Assembly: GCA_016722565.1 (NCBI GenBank)
Contig: JADKIU010000001.1
Span: 620,001-684,000 of the forward strand
Direction of reading: 5' to 3'
From: Bacteroidota bacterium
Lineage (GTDB): Bacteria; Bacteroidota; Bacteroidia; 2-12-FULL-35-15
DNA length: 64,000 nucleotides
Shown: piece after piece, positions 53,009 through 61,692 of the stretch
How the letters are laid out: each line of letters begins with the position of its first letter
Position numbering within the stretch: the stretch's first letter is position 1
Notes under the pieces: generated by a model
Databases searched by the model: none
What the model was told of the DNA's origin: nothing
The model's input: only the letters and a program-made list of their open reading frames with translations
Made by a program: the position numbers and the translations under genes

Positions 53009-54563
53009 TTAAATCTTAATCTCATCTTCATTCTTATTCATAAAATGGTATTCCATAAATGTATAAGAAGAAACTGCGCGTACTTTAAATTTTCGTCCGT
53101 ACTTTTTAGCCCATTTGTGTTTTAATGAATTAAAGAAGAAACCTTTTGTGATGTAGGCTTCAAGGTAAGGATGCACACAAAGTGTAATGTCTTTTTCGTT
53201 TTGTTCTTTTAGAATATAACGTAAGTTATTTTCTATTTGATCAATTAAAATAATACTCGCTTGAATTTCACCACTACCATTACATGTAGGGCATTTTTCT
53301 ACGGTTACAATATTCATCTCCGGGCGAACGCGTTGACGTGTAATCTGGATTAATCCAAATTTACTTGGAGGAAGAATGTTGTGCTTCGCACGATCTTTCG
53401 ACATTTCGTCACGAATCTTTTCGTAAAGCAATTTGCGATTTTCGGCAGAATGTAAATCAATAAAATCGACAACGATGATTCCGCCCATATCGCGTAAACG
53501 CAATTGACGAGCCACTTCAACAGCTGCCTCTAAGTTTACTTCTAGCGCATTGTTTTCTTGTGAGTTGTCCGATTTCGCGCGATTACCACTGTTTACATCG
53601 ATAACGTGTAACGCTTCGGTATGCTCAACAATTAAATAACCACCACTTTTCATGGTTACTGTTTTTCCAAACAATCCTTTGATTTGTCTATCAACTCCAA
53701 AGTTGTCGAAGATAGGAGTGGTGCCTTTGTAAAGTTTTAAAATGTTTTCTTTATCGGGAGCAATGGCATGTAAATACGTTTTTGTTTCGTCATACAATGC
53801 TTGGTCATTTACATGAATACTGTTGAAACTTGCATTAAGCAAATCTCGCAATATTGCAGAGGTACGATCCAATTCACCTAATACTTTTGCGGTGGTTGTG
53901 CTGTTTTTAATGCTTCAAAACAGATGTCCCACTTTTTTACCAAATCGTTTAAATCTGCATCCAAATCTGCAACACTCTTTCCTTCAGCTACGGTACGGAT
54001 AATAACACCAAAGTTTTTAGGTTTGATGCTGGCAATCAGTTTTTTTAAACGCGTTTTCTCATCATTGGTTTTAATTTTTTGAGAAACGGATATTTTATCT
54101 GAAAAAGGAATTAGGACTAAATATCGTCCTGCTAAAGAAATTTCGGTAGTAATTCGAGGGCCTTTTGTAGAAATCGGCTCCTTGGCAATTTGAATTAGAA
54201 TTTGTTGGTTGGCATTGATGATATTGCCTATTTTACCATCCTTTGGGATATCGTTTTCGAACTTAAAATACATTAAGTTGGAAGTCGTTTGTTTCCCCGT
54301 TTGTACCAATTTGGTATATTTTCCGAATGATGCGGCCTGAGGCCCCAAATCCAGATAATGCAAAAATGCATCTTTTTCGTATCCAACATCCACAAAGGCT
54401 GCATTTAATCCGGGCATCACTTTTTTAACGCGTCCCAAATAAATGTCGCCTACTGAAAAGTTATTGTTGCTTTTTCTCGATTAAGTTCTACTAATCGTTT
54501 GTCATTCAATAATGCAATAACAACTTCCGAGGGCTTGGAATCAATGATTAATTCGCTGTTCAC
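53009..54563 (-). CDS. rng: Ribonuclease G/E (two frameshifts in this sequence)
   Basis: From GTG 54563 the gene reads NSELIIDSKPSEVVIALL... LNREK; one extra A in the A5 run at 54471-54475 joins it to SNNNFSVGDIYLGRVKKVMPGLNAAFVDVGYEKDAFLHY. A second missing A at 53885-53888 joins PPQK to VLGELDRTSAILRDLL. The repaired protein of about 518 residues has the S1 domain, the catalytic region with the metal-binding VVDFIDLHSAENR, and the zinc-link CPTCNGSG. RNase G trims 5' ends and matures rRNA. The two lesions in a housekeeping gene suggest sequence errors. Confidence 0.9.
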
Positions 54564-54589
54564 TCTAAAGTTTTTTAAATAATACAATA

Positions 54590-54630
54590 TCCACAGCCCT
54601 CCGCTAATTGGGAGTCTGTGGACTTTTTTT
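54590..54630. other. Hairpin upstream of rng (5' leader on the minus strand)
   Basis: TCCACAG..CTCC pairs with GGAG..CTGTGGA around GCTAATTG. On the plus strand a T7 tract follows, but no plus-strand gene reads into it; on the minus strand it lies about 27 nt before the rng start codon. A role in rng leader regulation, as known for RNase E in enterobacteria, is only a guess. Confidence 0.45.
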
Positions 54631-54700
54631 AATATTGATTGTGCTTAATTTCTCCCGGCATTATGGGACGAAAAGAAAACAAACAGACGTGTGCTAATAA

Positions 54701-54730
54701 ACAGAATAGAAATTGGAATTTCTATTCTGT
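54701..54730 (-). terminator. Perfect 14-bp inverted repeat, likely terminator of the hup-side unit
   Basis: ACAGAATAGAAATT and AATTTCTATTCTGT flank a GG centre with no mismatch. On the minus strand the stem is followed by TTTATT. It lies downstream of the small COX24-like gene and before rng. Confidence 0.65.
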
Positions 54731-54793
54731 AAAATAAAGCTACTAATCACATATTTAAAATAATCCTAATCCCGATAATTAATCAGGAAGGAA

Positions 54794-54880
54794 TTATTTT
54801 TCTTATGTCTGTTTTTCTCAAACGTTTTTACGTTTGTGAGTAGCCATTTTATGTCTTTTTCTTTTTTTACCGCTTGGCAT
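54794..54880 (-). CDS. AURKAIP1/COX24-domain small basic protein (mS38-like), with three homopolymer undercalls
   Basis: From ATG 54880 the sequence gives MPSGKKRKRHKMATHKRK and then falls out of frame. Adding one A to each of three A5 runs (54825-54829, 54812-54816, 54797-54801) gives a continuous protein that proceeds KKRLRKNRHKKK, 29 residues plus stop: exactly 90 nt for the 87 present plus three. This is the short, very basic protein known in Bacteroidota as AURKAIP1/COX24-domain protein, related to the mitochondrial ribosomal protein mS38. It is probably a ribosome-associated protein. It lies 31 nt downstream of the TPR gene. Confidence 0.8.
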
Positions 54881-54911
54881 GACTTAAAAATTTAATGTTT
54901 ATAAAATCTAT

Positions 54912-55760
54912 TTACTGTGTGTGACCATGAGTTTCCTCAGTGGTTAATTTATTTATATAATCCTGTACTTCTGTTTTAATAGTTACATCGTCTACCAATG
55001 CAACATATTTTTTTAAACTCTCAATCGCTTTTGTTTTATCACCCATCTGAATATATGCATCTGCTAAATGCAAATAAGCCTCAATGTAATCCGGTTGAAA
55101 TTTCAAAACTTTTTCAAATCGAGCAATTGCCTTTTCCCATTGTCCTGAACGTTCTGAGAAAAATGCAAAATTTAATTGCAAGTTTACATTCGTTGAATCT
55201 GTTTTCTCAATCTCACGTAACATTCCGATTCCTTTCATCGGATCCGGACTGCCTTCCACATAACATGCTGCTAAACTGATTTTTGCATCCACGTTTTTGG
55301 GATTCATTTCAAGCACATGGTTGTAACATTCAATTGCCTTGTTATACAATAAAGGGCGATTGGTTTCTTCCACAAACCGGGTAGCAGCGTAATAACGACT
55401 TGCTGCTTCAAACCAATTCACTTCCGTTGGTGAGGCTTGTGATGCTAGCTCCATATAATAAGCAGCAACCGAAGGATTTCGCAAGCTGTCCCACATGTTA
55501 ATCATGTTTTCAAAAGCAAGCTTTTTATCAGGCGAAGTTTTAATGGCTTCATCCAATGATTGAACTGCTTTTTTTTCGCTTGCACCCAACGCATCAATAG
55601 CACTTTGCACCATTTTGGTGAAATCAGCTGTTTCTGAATGCTCGTGTTCTGCAACTGGGGCTTCTTCTTTTGGAAGAAGTTTTGTGTTTGCTAATAATAA
55701 AAGAACGATAAGTAATAATGCTCCTGAAACGACTGCTATTTGAGTTTTATTCAGTTTCAT
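54912..55760 (-). CDS. Membrane-anchored TPR protein
   Basis: This 282-residue protein starts with a signal anchor (about residues 7-27: IAVVSGALLLIVLLLLANT), followed by a helical linker and at least four TPR units (AIECYNHVLEMNPKNVDAKISLAACYVEG..., AIARFEKVLKFQPDYIEAYLHLADAYIQMGDKTKAIESLKKYVAL). Members with this layout are commonly found next to hup and rng in Bacteroidota. It probably holds a partner at the membrane; the partner is unknown. Confidence 0.78.
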   Translation of the reverse strand: MKLNKTQIAVVSGALLLIVLLLLANTKLLPKEEAPVAEHEHSETADFTKMVQSAIDALGASEKKAVQSLDEAIKTSPDKKLAFENMINMWDSLRNPSVAAYYMELASQASPTEVNWFEAASRYYAATRFVEETNRPLLYNKAIECYNHVLEMNPKNVDAKISLAACYVEGSPDPMKGIGMLREIEKTDSTNVNLQLNFAFFSERSGQWEKAIARFEKVLKFQPDYIEAYLHLADAYIQMGDKTKAIESLKKYVALVDDVTIKTEVQDYINKLTTEETHGHTQ

Positions 55761-55771
55761 TTTTATATGTT

Positions 55772-55836
55772 TGATTTAGGAATACAATAAAGGATTTTAA
55801 AATTTCACGATCCTAAATTCAGCAATCCTAAATTAG
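55772..55836. repeat. ATCCTAAATT word array at the hup stop
   Basis: GATCCTAAATTCAGCA, ATCCTAAATTAG and, in the opposite sense, TTTAGGAAT and AAAGGATTTT lie between the hup stop and the TPR gene. As with the octamer arrays, short words stand in both orientations directly after a stop codon. Confidence 0.4.
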
Positions 55837-56136
55837 TTATGCTGGTATTTCTTTTTTAACGTTTTTCTTCACTTTCTCAGCAAATGTTTTAGCCGGTTTG
55901 AAAGCCGGAATATAATGAGCTGGGATAATGATGGTTGTGTTTTTGGAAATATTTCTTCCGGTTTTTTCAGCACGTTTTTTTACAATGAAACTTCCAAATC
56001 CTCTTAAATAAACATTCTCTCCGCTCACCATTGAGTTTCTAACTGATTTCATGAATGCTTCTACGCTTGCTTGAACTGCTACTTTTTCAATTCCTGTTTT
56101 TTCTGCAATGTCGTTAATGATGTCTGCCTTTGTCAT
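55837..56136 (-). CDS. hup: HU family DNA-binding protein
   Basis: This 99-residue protein has the HU/IHF pattern: MTKADIINDIAEKTGIEKVAVQASVEAFMKSVRNSM, then GENVYLRGFGSFIVKKRAEKTGRNISKNTTIIIPAHYIPAFKPAKTF. The GFGSF turn and PA at the arm tip are the DNA-bending features. The C-terminal extension (EKVKKNVKKEIPA) is basic. It is the first gene of hup - TPR - COX24-like, divergent from mutY. Confidence 0.95.
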   Translation of the reverse strand: MTKADIINDIAEKTGIEKVAVQASVEAFMKSVRNSMVSGENVYLRGFGSFIVKKRAEKTGRNISKNTTIIIPAHYIPAFKPAKTFAEKVKKNVKKEIPA

Positions 56137-56279
56137 ACTTCTATAAACTATTTATAATCAAACAATTAATACAATAATAATTTTTCGGGAGGCAAAAGAT
56201 AGTATTTTAATTTTCAAACAAAAATTTAAATCGTAATTTCGACCTGATTTTGATTAAAATCCTGCATTAAAGCCTCAAA

Positions 56280-57334
56280 ATGAAGCATTTTTCTCCTAAA
56301 ATAATTGCCTGGTACCACCAAAATAAACGTGATTTGCCTTGGCGGAATACAAAAGATGCTTATTTAATATGGCTTTCAGAGATTATCTTGCAACAAACCC
56401 GTGTAGAGCAGGGGATGGCCTATTATTTAAAATTTGCCCAAAATTTCCCTACTGTAAAACATCTTGCACAAGCTGATAATGATAAAGTAATGAAACTCTG
56501 GCAAGGATTGGGCTATTATTCCCGTGCCCGTAACTTACATACTACCGCAAAAACGGTTCATACAATATATAAAGGTAAGTTTCCATCTAGCTATGAAGAT
56601 ATTCTCTCTTTAAAAGGGGTGGGCGATTATACAGCTGCTGCAATTGCTTCTTTTGCATTTAATAAACCGCATGCGGTTGTGGATGGCAATGTTTATCGCG
56701 TACTTTCTCGTGTTTTTGGTATTGAAACGCCTATTGATAGCTCATTGGGTAAAAAGAGTTTTACAAATTAGCCAACGAACTAATTGATAAGAAAAATCCA
56801 GGTCTGCACAATCAAGCCTTCATGGAATTTGGCGCTATTCAGTGCAAGCCGGTAAATCCTGATTGTAATGGTTGTCCTTTAAATATGCATTGTTATGCAT
56901 TTTCTAAAAAGATGGTAGCCGATTTGCCAATCAAGGAAAAGAAAACAAAAGTACGAAATCGCTACTTCAATTATATTGTATTCCGGTATAAAGGAACAAT
57001 TGCAATTCATAAACGTACTGCAAATGATATTTGGATAAATCTTCATGATTTTCCGTTGATTGAAACGGACAAAGAGTTATCTGAAGAGCAATTGTTAAAA
57101 TCACCCGAGTGGAAACAACTATTGGGTAAGACAAAATATTCTATAAAGTCGATTTCGAAACCTTATAAGCACATCCTGAGTCACCAAAAAATTTATGCCC
57201 GTTTTGTAGAAATTGAATCAAAACAAACTTTAAAAACATTTTTACCAAAGGATGTTCTTGTTATCAGAGAAAACGATATTCATAAATTCGCAGTTCCGAG
57301 GTTGGTGGACCTTTATCTGGAGAAGAAAAATTGA
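56280..57334 (+). CDS. mutY: A/G-specific adenine glycosylase (frameshifted)
   Basis: The first frame covers WYHQNKRDLPWR..., the HhH-GPD core with SLKGVGDYTAAAIASFAF and VDGNVYRVLSRVF, then fails after SSLGKKSF. One extra A in the A5 run at 56751-56755 gives SSLGKKEFYKLANELIDKKNPGLHNQAFMEFGAIQC and joins the second part. The iron-sulphur cluster cysteines are present as CKPVNPDCNGCPLNMHC (C-x6-C-x2-C-x5-C), and a NUDIX-like C-terminal domain follows. MutY removes A opposite 8-oxo-G. Joined length is about 352 residues, normal. Confidence 0.92.
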
Positions 57335-57368
57335 TTCTGTTTAACTGGCAACCAAGGAGCATTTCATC

Positions 57369-57400
57369 TTTGGATGTAAGGCCATTTTTCCTTATATTTG
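57369..57400 (+). promoter_or_regulatory. ssb promoter: TTTGG (-33) and TATATTTG (-7)
   Basis: TTTGG at 57369-57373 and TATATTTG at 57393-57400 have the expected spacing of about 19 nt. The ATG follows 22 nt after the -7 box. Confidence 0.75.
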
Positions 57401-57422
57401 TTACTGAAATAAATTTTTAGTT

Positions 57423-57830
57423 ATGGCAGGCGTTAATAAAGTAATATTGGTTGGTAATTTAGGGAAAGATCCAGAAGTGCGACACCTAGAAGGTGGTGCG
57501 GCAGTTGCGAATTTTCCAATCGCTACAACAGAAATATATAAAGACAAAACAGGAGCTCGTCAAGAACAAACCGAATGGCATAATATTGTTGTTTGGAGAG
57601 GCTTGGCAGAAGTAGCAGAAAAATATTTGAAAAAGGGAATGACCATCTATATCGAGGGCAAATTAAGAACACGTTCTTGGGATGATAAGGAAGGACACAA
57701 GCGCTATACAACTGAAGTGGTTGGCGATACATTCACCATTTTAAGTAAAAAAGAAAATCAATCCGGTGGTAGCAACGATGATCATAGTAGCTTGTCGGGA
57801 CCCAAAACAGGAGATGATTTACCTTTTTAA
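57423..57830 (+). CDS. ssb: Single-stranded DNA-binding protein
   Basis: This 135-residue protein has an OB-fold (MAGVNKVILVGNLGKDPEVRHLEGG ... TEWHNIVVWRGLAEVAEKYLKKGMTIYIEGKLRTRSW) and an acidic tip GDDLPF at the C-terminus that binds partner proteins. It coats single-stranded DNA during replication and repair. It is the first gene of the mutY-ssb-gldE-gldD neighbourhood and has its own promoter. Confidence 0.96.
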   Translation: MAGVNKVILVGNLGKDPEVRHLEGGAAVANFPIATTEIYKDKTGARQEQTEWHNIVVWRGLAEVAEKYLKKGMTIYIEGKLRTRSWDDKEGHKRYTTEVVGDTFTILSKKENQSGGSNDDHSSLSGPKTGDDLPF

Positions 57831-57850
57831 TCCGATTAATTGCAAACTGC

Positions 57851-57858
57851 TATCTTTG
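57851..57858 (+). promoter_or_regulatory. -7 promoter box TATCTTTG for gldE
   Basis: Exact TAnnTTTG match 33 nt before the proposed gldE start codon; a separate promoter for gldE and gldD within the cluster. Confidence 0.55.
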
Positions 57859-57891
57859 CAGGAATATACGTTTAACTAATACCAAAAAATT

Positions 57892-59241
57892 TTGGCCGTC
57901 ACGAGTACCCTTCTTGTTCATTCTTCGCTTTTAAGCATTGTCGTAAATCCATTATCGTTTAGTATTGTAATTGCAATGATAACCATGTTTGTGTTGTTAT
58001 TGGTGGTCGCTTTAGTTTCTGCTGCTGAATCAGCATTCTTCTCACTCACCCCGAATGATATGGAAGAATTGAAATCTTCCGATGCAAAATCAGATGAGAA
58101 AATCCTTCAATTGATAGAATCACCGAAACGCTTGTTGGCCACGGTTTTAATAAGTATCAACTTTATTAATATCGCAATTGTAATTGTCAACTCCTCCTTT
58201 ATTTTCGGTGCGGAAGGATGGTTTGATTTTCCAGGTAGTCCAACCTTAGGATTCGTAATTCAGGTGGTTGCTGTTACCTTTTTAATCTTGTTGATTGGTG
58301 AAGTAACCCCTAAAATTTATGCGACCCAAAATCCGTTGAAAGCCTCACGCAGACTGATTTATTTTGTGCTCGTTCTCCAACGTTTGTTCTCACCTGTCAG
58401 CTCATTTTTGATTTTTATTACTTCTTTATTGGATAAAGTCATAAAGCCAAAATCACATAGTATTTCCGTTGATGAATTGTCTCAAGCCCTGGATTTGACT
58501 TCAGACGAGGATATTCCTGAAGAAGATCATAAAATTTTAAAAGGCATTGTGAAATTTGGAAATACCGATGTAAAACAGATTATGCAATCACGTACCCATG
58601 TGACTGCATTCGAATATAAAATCGGATACACAAAATTACTCGCGGATATTACCGCTTTTGGCTTTTCGCGCGTTCCAATTTATAAAGAAACATTAGACAA
58701 TATTGTAGGTGTATTGTATACCAAAGATTTGTTGCAATACATTAATGAAACGGATGATTTTAATTGGCAAGGCATTGTTCGTCCTCCGTTTTTTGTTCCT
58801 GAGAATAAAAAAATTGACGATTTGTTGCGTGAGTTTCAATACAAAAAAATTCACTTAGCTGTTGTGGTTGATGAATATGGCGGAACTTCAGGGATTGTTA
58901 CCTTGGAAGATGTGATTGAAGAAATTGTTGGAGAAATTAACGATGAGTTTGATGATGATGATATCGTTTATTCGAAGTTAGATGATTCTAATTTTGTATT
59001 TGAAGGGAAAGCCGCATTAAACGATGTGGCGAGAATTCTGGAAATTGATAGAGCTGATTTTGAAGATGCAAAAGGCGAAGCTGATAGTCTTGCTGGATTG
59101 ATTATTGAAATTGAAGGTCGTATTCCAACGAAAAACGAAAAAATTGCATTCAAAAATTTAATTTTCACAATTGAATCTGCCGATAATAGAAAAATTAAAC
59201 GTGTTAAAATTACAATTGAAAGGTCGAATGATGAAGAGTAA
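57892..59241 (+). CDS. gldE: Gliding motility-associated protein GldE (CNNM/CBS transporter-like)
   Basis: The 449-residue protein has a DUF21/CNNM membrane domain (about residues 20-190, containing AAESAFFSLTPNDMEELKSSDAK), two CBS domains (about 220-330, VKQIMQSRTHVTAFE ... YGGTSGIVTLEDVIEEIVGEINDE) and a C-terminal CorC-like domain. The order is that of GldE; it lies between ssb and gldD as in gliding Bacteroidota. GldE is accessory to GldD, perhaps in ion homeostasis. The start appears to be TTG at 57892; no ATG occurs before residue 29. Confidence 0.88.
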   Translation: MAVTSTLLVHSSLLSIVVNPLSFSIVIAMITMFVLLLVVALVSAAESAFFSLTPNDMEELKSSDAKSDEKILQLIESPKRLLATVLISINFINIAIVIVNSSFIFGAEGWFDFPGSPTLGFVIQVVAVTFLILLIGEVTPKIYATQNPLKASRRLIYFVLVLQRLFSPVSSFLIFITSLLDKVIKPKSHSISVDELSQALDLTSDEDIPEEDHKILKGIVKFGNTDVKQIMQSRTHVTAFEYKIGYTKLLADITAFGFSRVPIYKETLDNIVGVLYTKDLLQYINETDDFNWQGIVRPPFFVPENKKIDDLLREFQYKKIHLAVVVDEYGGTSGIVTLEDVIEEIVGEINDEFDDDDIVYSKLDDSNFVFEGKAALNDVARILEIDRADFEDAKGEADSLAGLIIEIEGRIPTKNEKIAFKNLIFTIESADNRKIKRVKITIERSNDEE

Positions 59242-59890
59242 ATTAAGAGGTGTTACATATCAGGTGTCGGGAATTTTAGGAGGCATCTTGATTCTTTTTT
59301 CTTGCGTCTTGTTTCCAGCTTGTGGTGGTGATGACGAAGATGAAGCCATTGCTCCGAAGCCACGTGCATACTATCGTTTGGTTTTCCCTGAAAAAAAATA
59401 TGTACGCTACGATTCAGTTTGTCCTTTTTCTTTTGAAATCCCTACCTACACTAAAATGGAAAAGGATAAGAATTATCGTGCTGAACCTTGTTGGCTGAAT
59501 TTGGAATTTCCAAGCATGAATGGAACACTTCATTTAACCTATCATGAAGTGAAGAACGACATCAATGCTTATTTAGATGAAACAAACGAACTGGCATCGA
59601 AGCATCAAATCAAAGCCTCAGGCATTGAAGAGAAATTAGTTGCGCGTGATTCCAGTAAAGTATATGGATTAATTTATGAGATTGGCGGAAATGCTGCTTC
59701 ATCTATTCAGTTTTTTTTAACAGACAGCACACATCATTTTATTCGCGGTGCCCTGTATTTTAACGTTGCACCAAATACAGATTCAATTGCTCCTGTTGTT
59801 GATTTTGTTAGGAAAGATATCTATCGAATGATAGAAACATTTGAATGGAAAAGTGGAGGAACGATTACTTCTTCAAAACCTTCAAAATAA
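59228..59890 (+). CDS. gldD: Gliding motility lipoprotein GldD
   Basis: The start is at ATG 59228 or 59231, overlapping the end of gldE by 11-14 nt. A lipobox-like stretch ILFSCVLFPACGGDDEDE ends the signal (Cys at about residue 28 or 36), followed by PRAYYRLVFPEKKYVRYDSVCPFSFEIPTYTK, the typical GldD motif. The protein is about 220 residues. GldD is needed for gliding and T9SS in this phylum. Its 3' end overlaps ctaA (other strand) by 26 nt. Confidence 0.9.
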   Translation: MMKSKLRGVTYQVSGILGGILILFSCVLFPACGGDDEDEAIAPKPRAYYRLVFPEKKYVRYDSVCPFSFEIPTYTKMEKDKNYRAEPCWLNLEFPSMNGTLHLTYHEVKNDINAYLDETNELASKHQIKASGIEEKLVARDSSKVYGLIYEIGGNAASSIQFFLTDSTHHFIRGALYFNVAPNTDSIAPVVDFVRKDIYRMIETFEWKSGGTITSSKPSK

Positions 59891-60815
59891 TCAAGAACTG
59901 CAGCGCATAAGCAATACAAGCTAACAGTAAATGAATAGGTTGGAGTGGAGCCGGAAGTGCAAATCTACTTAAGATAATACCAGCGAGAAGTTCTCCAATT
60001 AAAACAATTCCTAATATCTTCCCGTATTTTTTTAATGAATCAGTCGCGTCACTTTTTATGATTTTATAAATCATAAAAAAGTTAACCAGCATAATTGCAA
60101 TTGAAAAGCTACGGTGAACTTTAAAGGATATGCCTAAGTTTTCAATGATATCTCCTCTGAAGGATGCATCGAAATTTTTTAATAATACATCTACTTCTTC
60201 GCGTACCTGTGTTCCAAGCATAATTTGAATAATCGTAAAAAAGAAAACAATCGCACCCAGTTGAATAATTCGAGGGTTTACAATTGTTTCGGAAGTAATT
60301 GAAATTAATTTTTTAGCACGATAAATAATTGCAACAGCAACAGCTAATATCACCAGCGCCATCACCATGTGAATCGTAATTTTCATTGGTGCTAAATTAC
60401 TGCTCACCACTTTTGCTCCCAGCCACCCTTGAAATCCAATCATAAAAAATGAAAGCAACGACATCACAAAAATACGTTTGTCTTGCTTTCTGATTTTGAT
60501 AGAAAGAAGTAATTGAATAAATACCAATATCCCTAAAATAGCTCCCGCCAAACGATTAATATACTCTGTCCATGTGTTTAGTGCATTAAATTCTGCAACC
60601 GCATGATGTTCTCCTGCATACAGGTCTTTATAGTTTGGAGGTAATTGTGAAACATCCGTTGGCGGAATCCAATTGCCGAAACATTTTGGCCAGTCCGGAC
60701 AGCCCATTCCGGAGCCGGTCGCACGAACGACAGAGCCGGCAATGATGACAATAATAATAAATACCAAGGTGATTTGGGCAATCAGAATAAAACGATGGAT
60801 GCTCTTTGTATTCAT
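59865..60815 (-). CDS. ctaA: Heme A synthase, COX15/CtaA family
   Basis: The 316-residue protein has eight hydrophobic segments. It begins RFILIAQITLVFIIIVIIAGSVVRATGSGMGCPDWPKCFG, the start of COX15/CtaA, and has the histidines of the heme sites in EHHAVAEFNALNTWTEYINRLAG and KVHRSFSIA. It hydroxylates heme O to heme A for aa3 cytochrome oxidase. Its 3' end overlaps gldD by 26 nt. A promoter with palindrome lies at 60832-60873. Confidence 0.93.
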   Translation of the reverse strand: MNTKSIHRFILIAQITLVFIIIVIIAGSVVRATGSGMGCPDWPKCFGNWIPPTDVSQLPPNYKDLYAGEHHAVAEFNALNTWTEYINRLAGAILGILVFIQLLLSIKIRKQDKRIFVMSLLSFFMIGFQGWLGAKVVSSNLAPMKITIHMVMALVILAVAVAIIYRAKKLISITSETIVNPRIIQLGAIVFFFTIIQIMLGTQVREEVDVLLKNFDASFRGDIIENLGISFKVHRSFSIAIMLVNFFMIYKIIKSDATDSLKKYGKILGIVLIGELLAGIILSRFALPAPLQPIHLLLACIAYALQFLIILKVLKK

Positions 60816-60831
60816 AAAATGAATTTCGCAT

Positions 60832-60873
60832 CAAAATTACTAAATGTTTCGCCTCGCAATATGATAATTGTCA
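60832..60873 (-). promoter_or_regulatory. ctaA promoter: palindrome TGACAATTATCA, TTG and TAATTTTG
   Basis: On the minus strand TGACAATTATCA (60873-60862) is followed after two bases by TTG (about -33) and after 22 bases by TAATTTTG (60839-60832), an exact -7 box. It has the same architecture as the gcvP and kmo upstream regions. Confidence 0.6.
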
Positions 60874-60999
60874 GATTGTAAAAACAAAAAATATCAGGTT
60901 CTACCGAATCTTATAGTCTATTTACCTCAAATCAAGCACCTACTGCAATATCAGTAAGCAGTGGGTTGTTTTACACATATAACTAAAACAAACATCCCT

Positions 61000-61647
61000 A
61001 TGAACAAGATCATTCTATTTGCTTTGCTTCTTCCAGTGATGGGCATGGCACAAGAACCGCTCGACAAAGAAAGCGGTTATTTTCAATTAGGTGTTAGAAA
61101 TGCAGTGAGTGTATTCAGCGATGATGGTGCTGCAGGTTTTGGATACGGTGGTCAATTTCGAATTCGGGTTTTAAGTCGTATTAATACTGATTGGTATGCC
61201 GATTATATTACAACGGATATTGGCGGATTGGCTCGAAGAGAGGATTTGCACATCGGTTGGTCCGTTCTGGCTTACCCATTCAACTACCACACTAATAAAG
61301 GTAAAATTACGCCTTACATTTTGGCAGGACATTGCTTTGACTATTCGAAAATTACTAAAAATGCGAATGGATTTGCAAAAGACAAGCTGAGCAGTGCTGT
61401 TCAAGCAGGTTTGGGGATGCATTATAACATCACCGATAAAGCGGATATTTCATTAACTGCACAATATATGATGCATCTCGGTAAAGACATTAATGCGGAA
61501 GTTTTTGAGATAGATGGAAGGAAAGACGTTTTGATAGAAAAGAATCAAGTGAGGGGAATTGAAGGGCATATGCTCATTAATATAAGTTTAAATGTACGCT
61601 TATTTGATATGTGGGATCAACATCATAAAAGAAAGAAAACGGCCTAA
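61000..61647 (+). CDS. Hypothetical outer-membrane beta-barrel protein
   Basis: The start at ATG 61000 gives MNKIILFALLLPVMGMAQ, a signal peptide; an upstream in-frame ATG would destroy this. The mature part has about eight amphipathic strands (AGFGYGGQFRIRVLSRINTDWYADYITTDIGG... YNITDKADISLTAQYMMHLG) and ends with INISLNVRLF, consistent with a small OmpA/OmpW-like barrel. It lies 45 nt before a similar gene, probably as one unit. Confidence 0.65.
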   Translation: MNKIILFALLLPVMGMAQEPLDKESGYFQLGVRNAVSVFSDDGAAGFGYGGQFRIRVLSRINTDWYADYITTDIGGLARREDLHIGWSVLAYPFNYHTNKGKITPYILAGHCFDYSKITKNANGFAKDKLSSAVQAGLGMHYNITDKADISLTAQYMMHLGKDINAEVFEIDGRKDVLIEKNQVRGIEGHMLINISLNVRLFDMWDQHHKRKKTA

Positions 61648-61692
61648 CTGTTTTGTGTTTCAGAATACGAACGATTTTTAAATTTTACACTT

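Noticed and set aside
60938..60966. Hairpin ACCTACTGC/GCAGTGGGT upstream of the gene at 61000
   Set aside because: A 9-bp stem with a G-T pair and an 11-base loop in A/T-rich DNA is weak evidence, and it has no T tract or partner copy.
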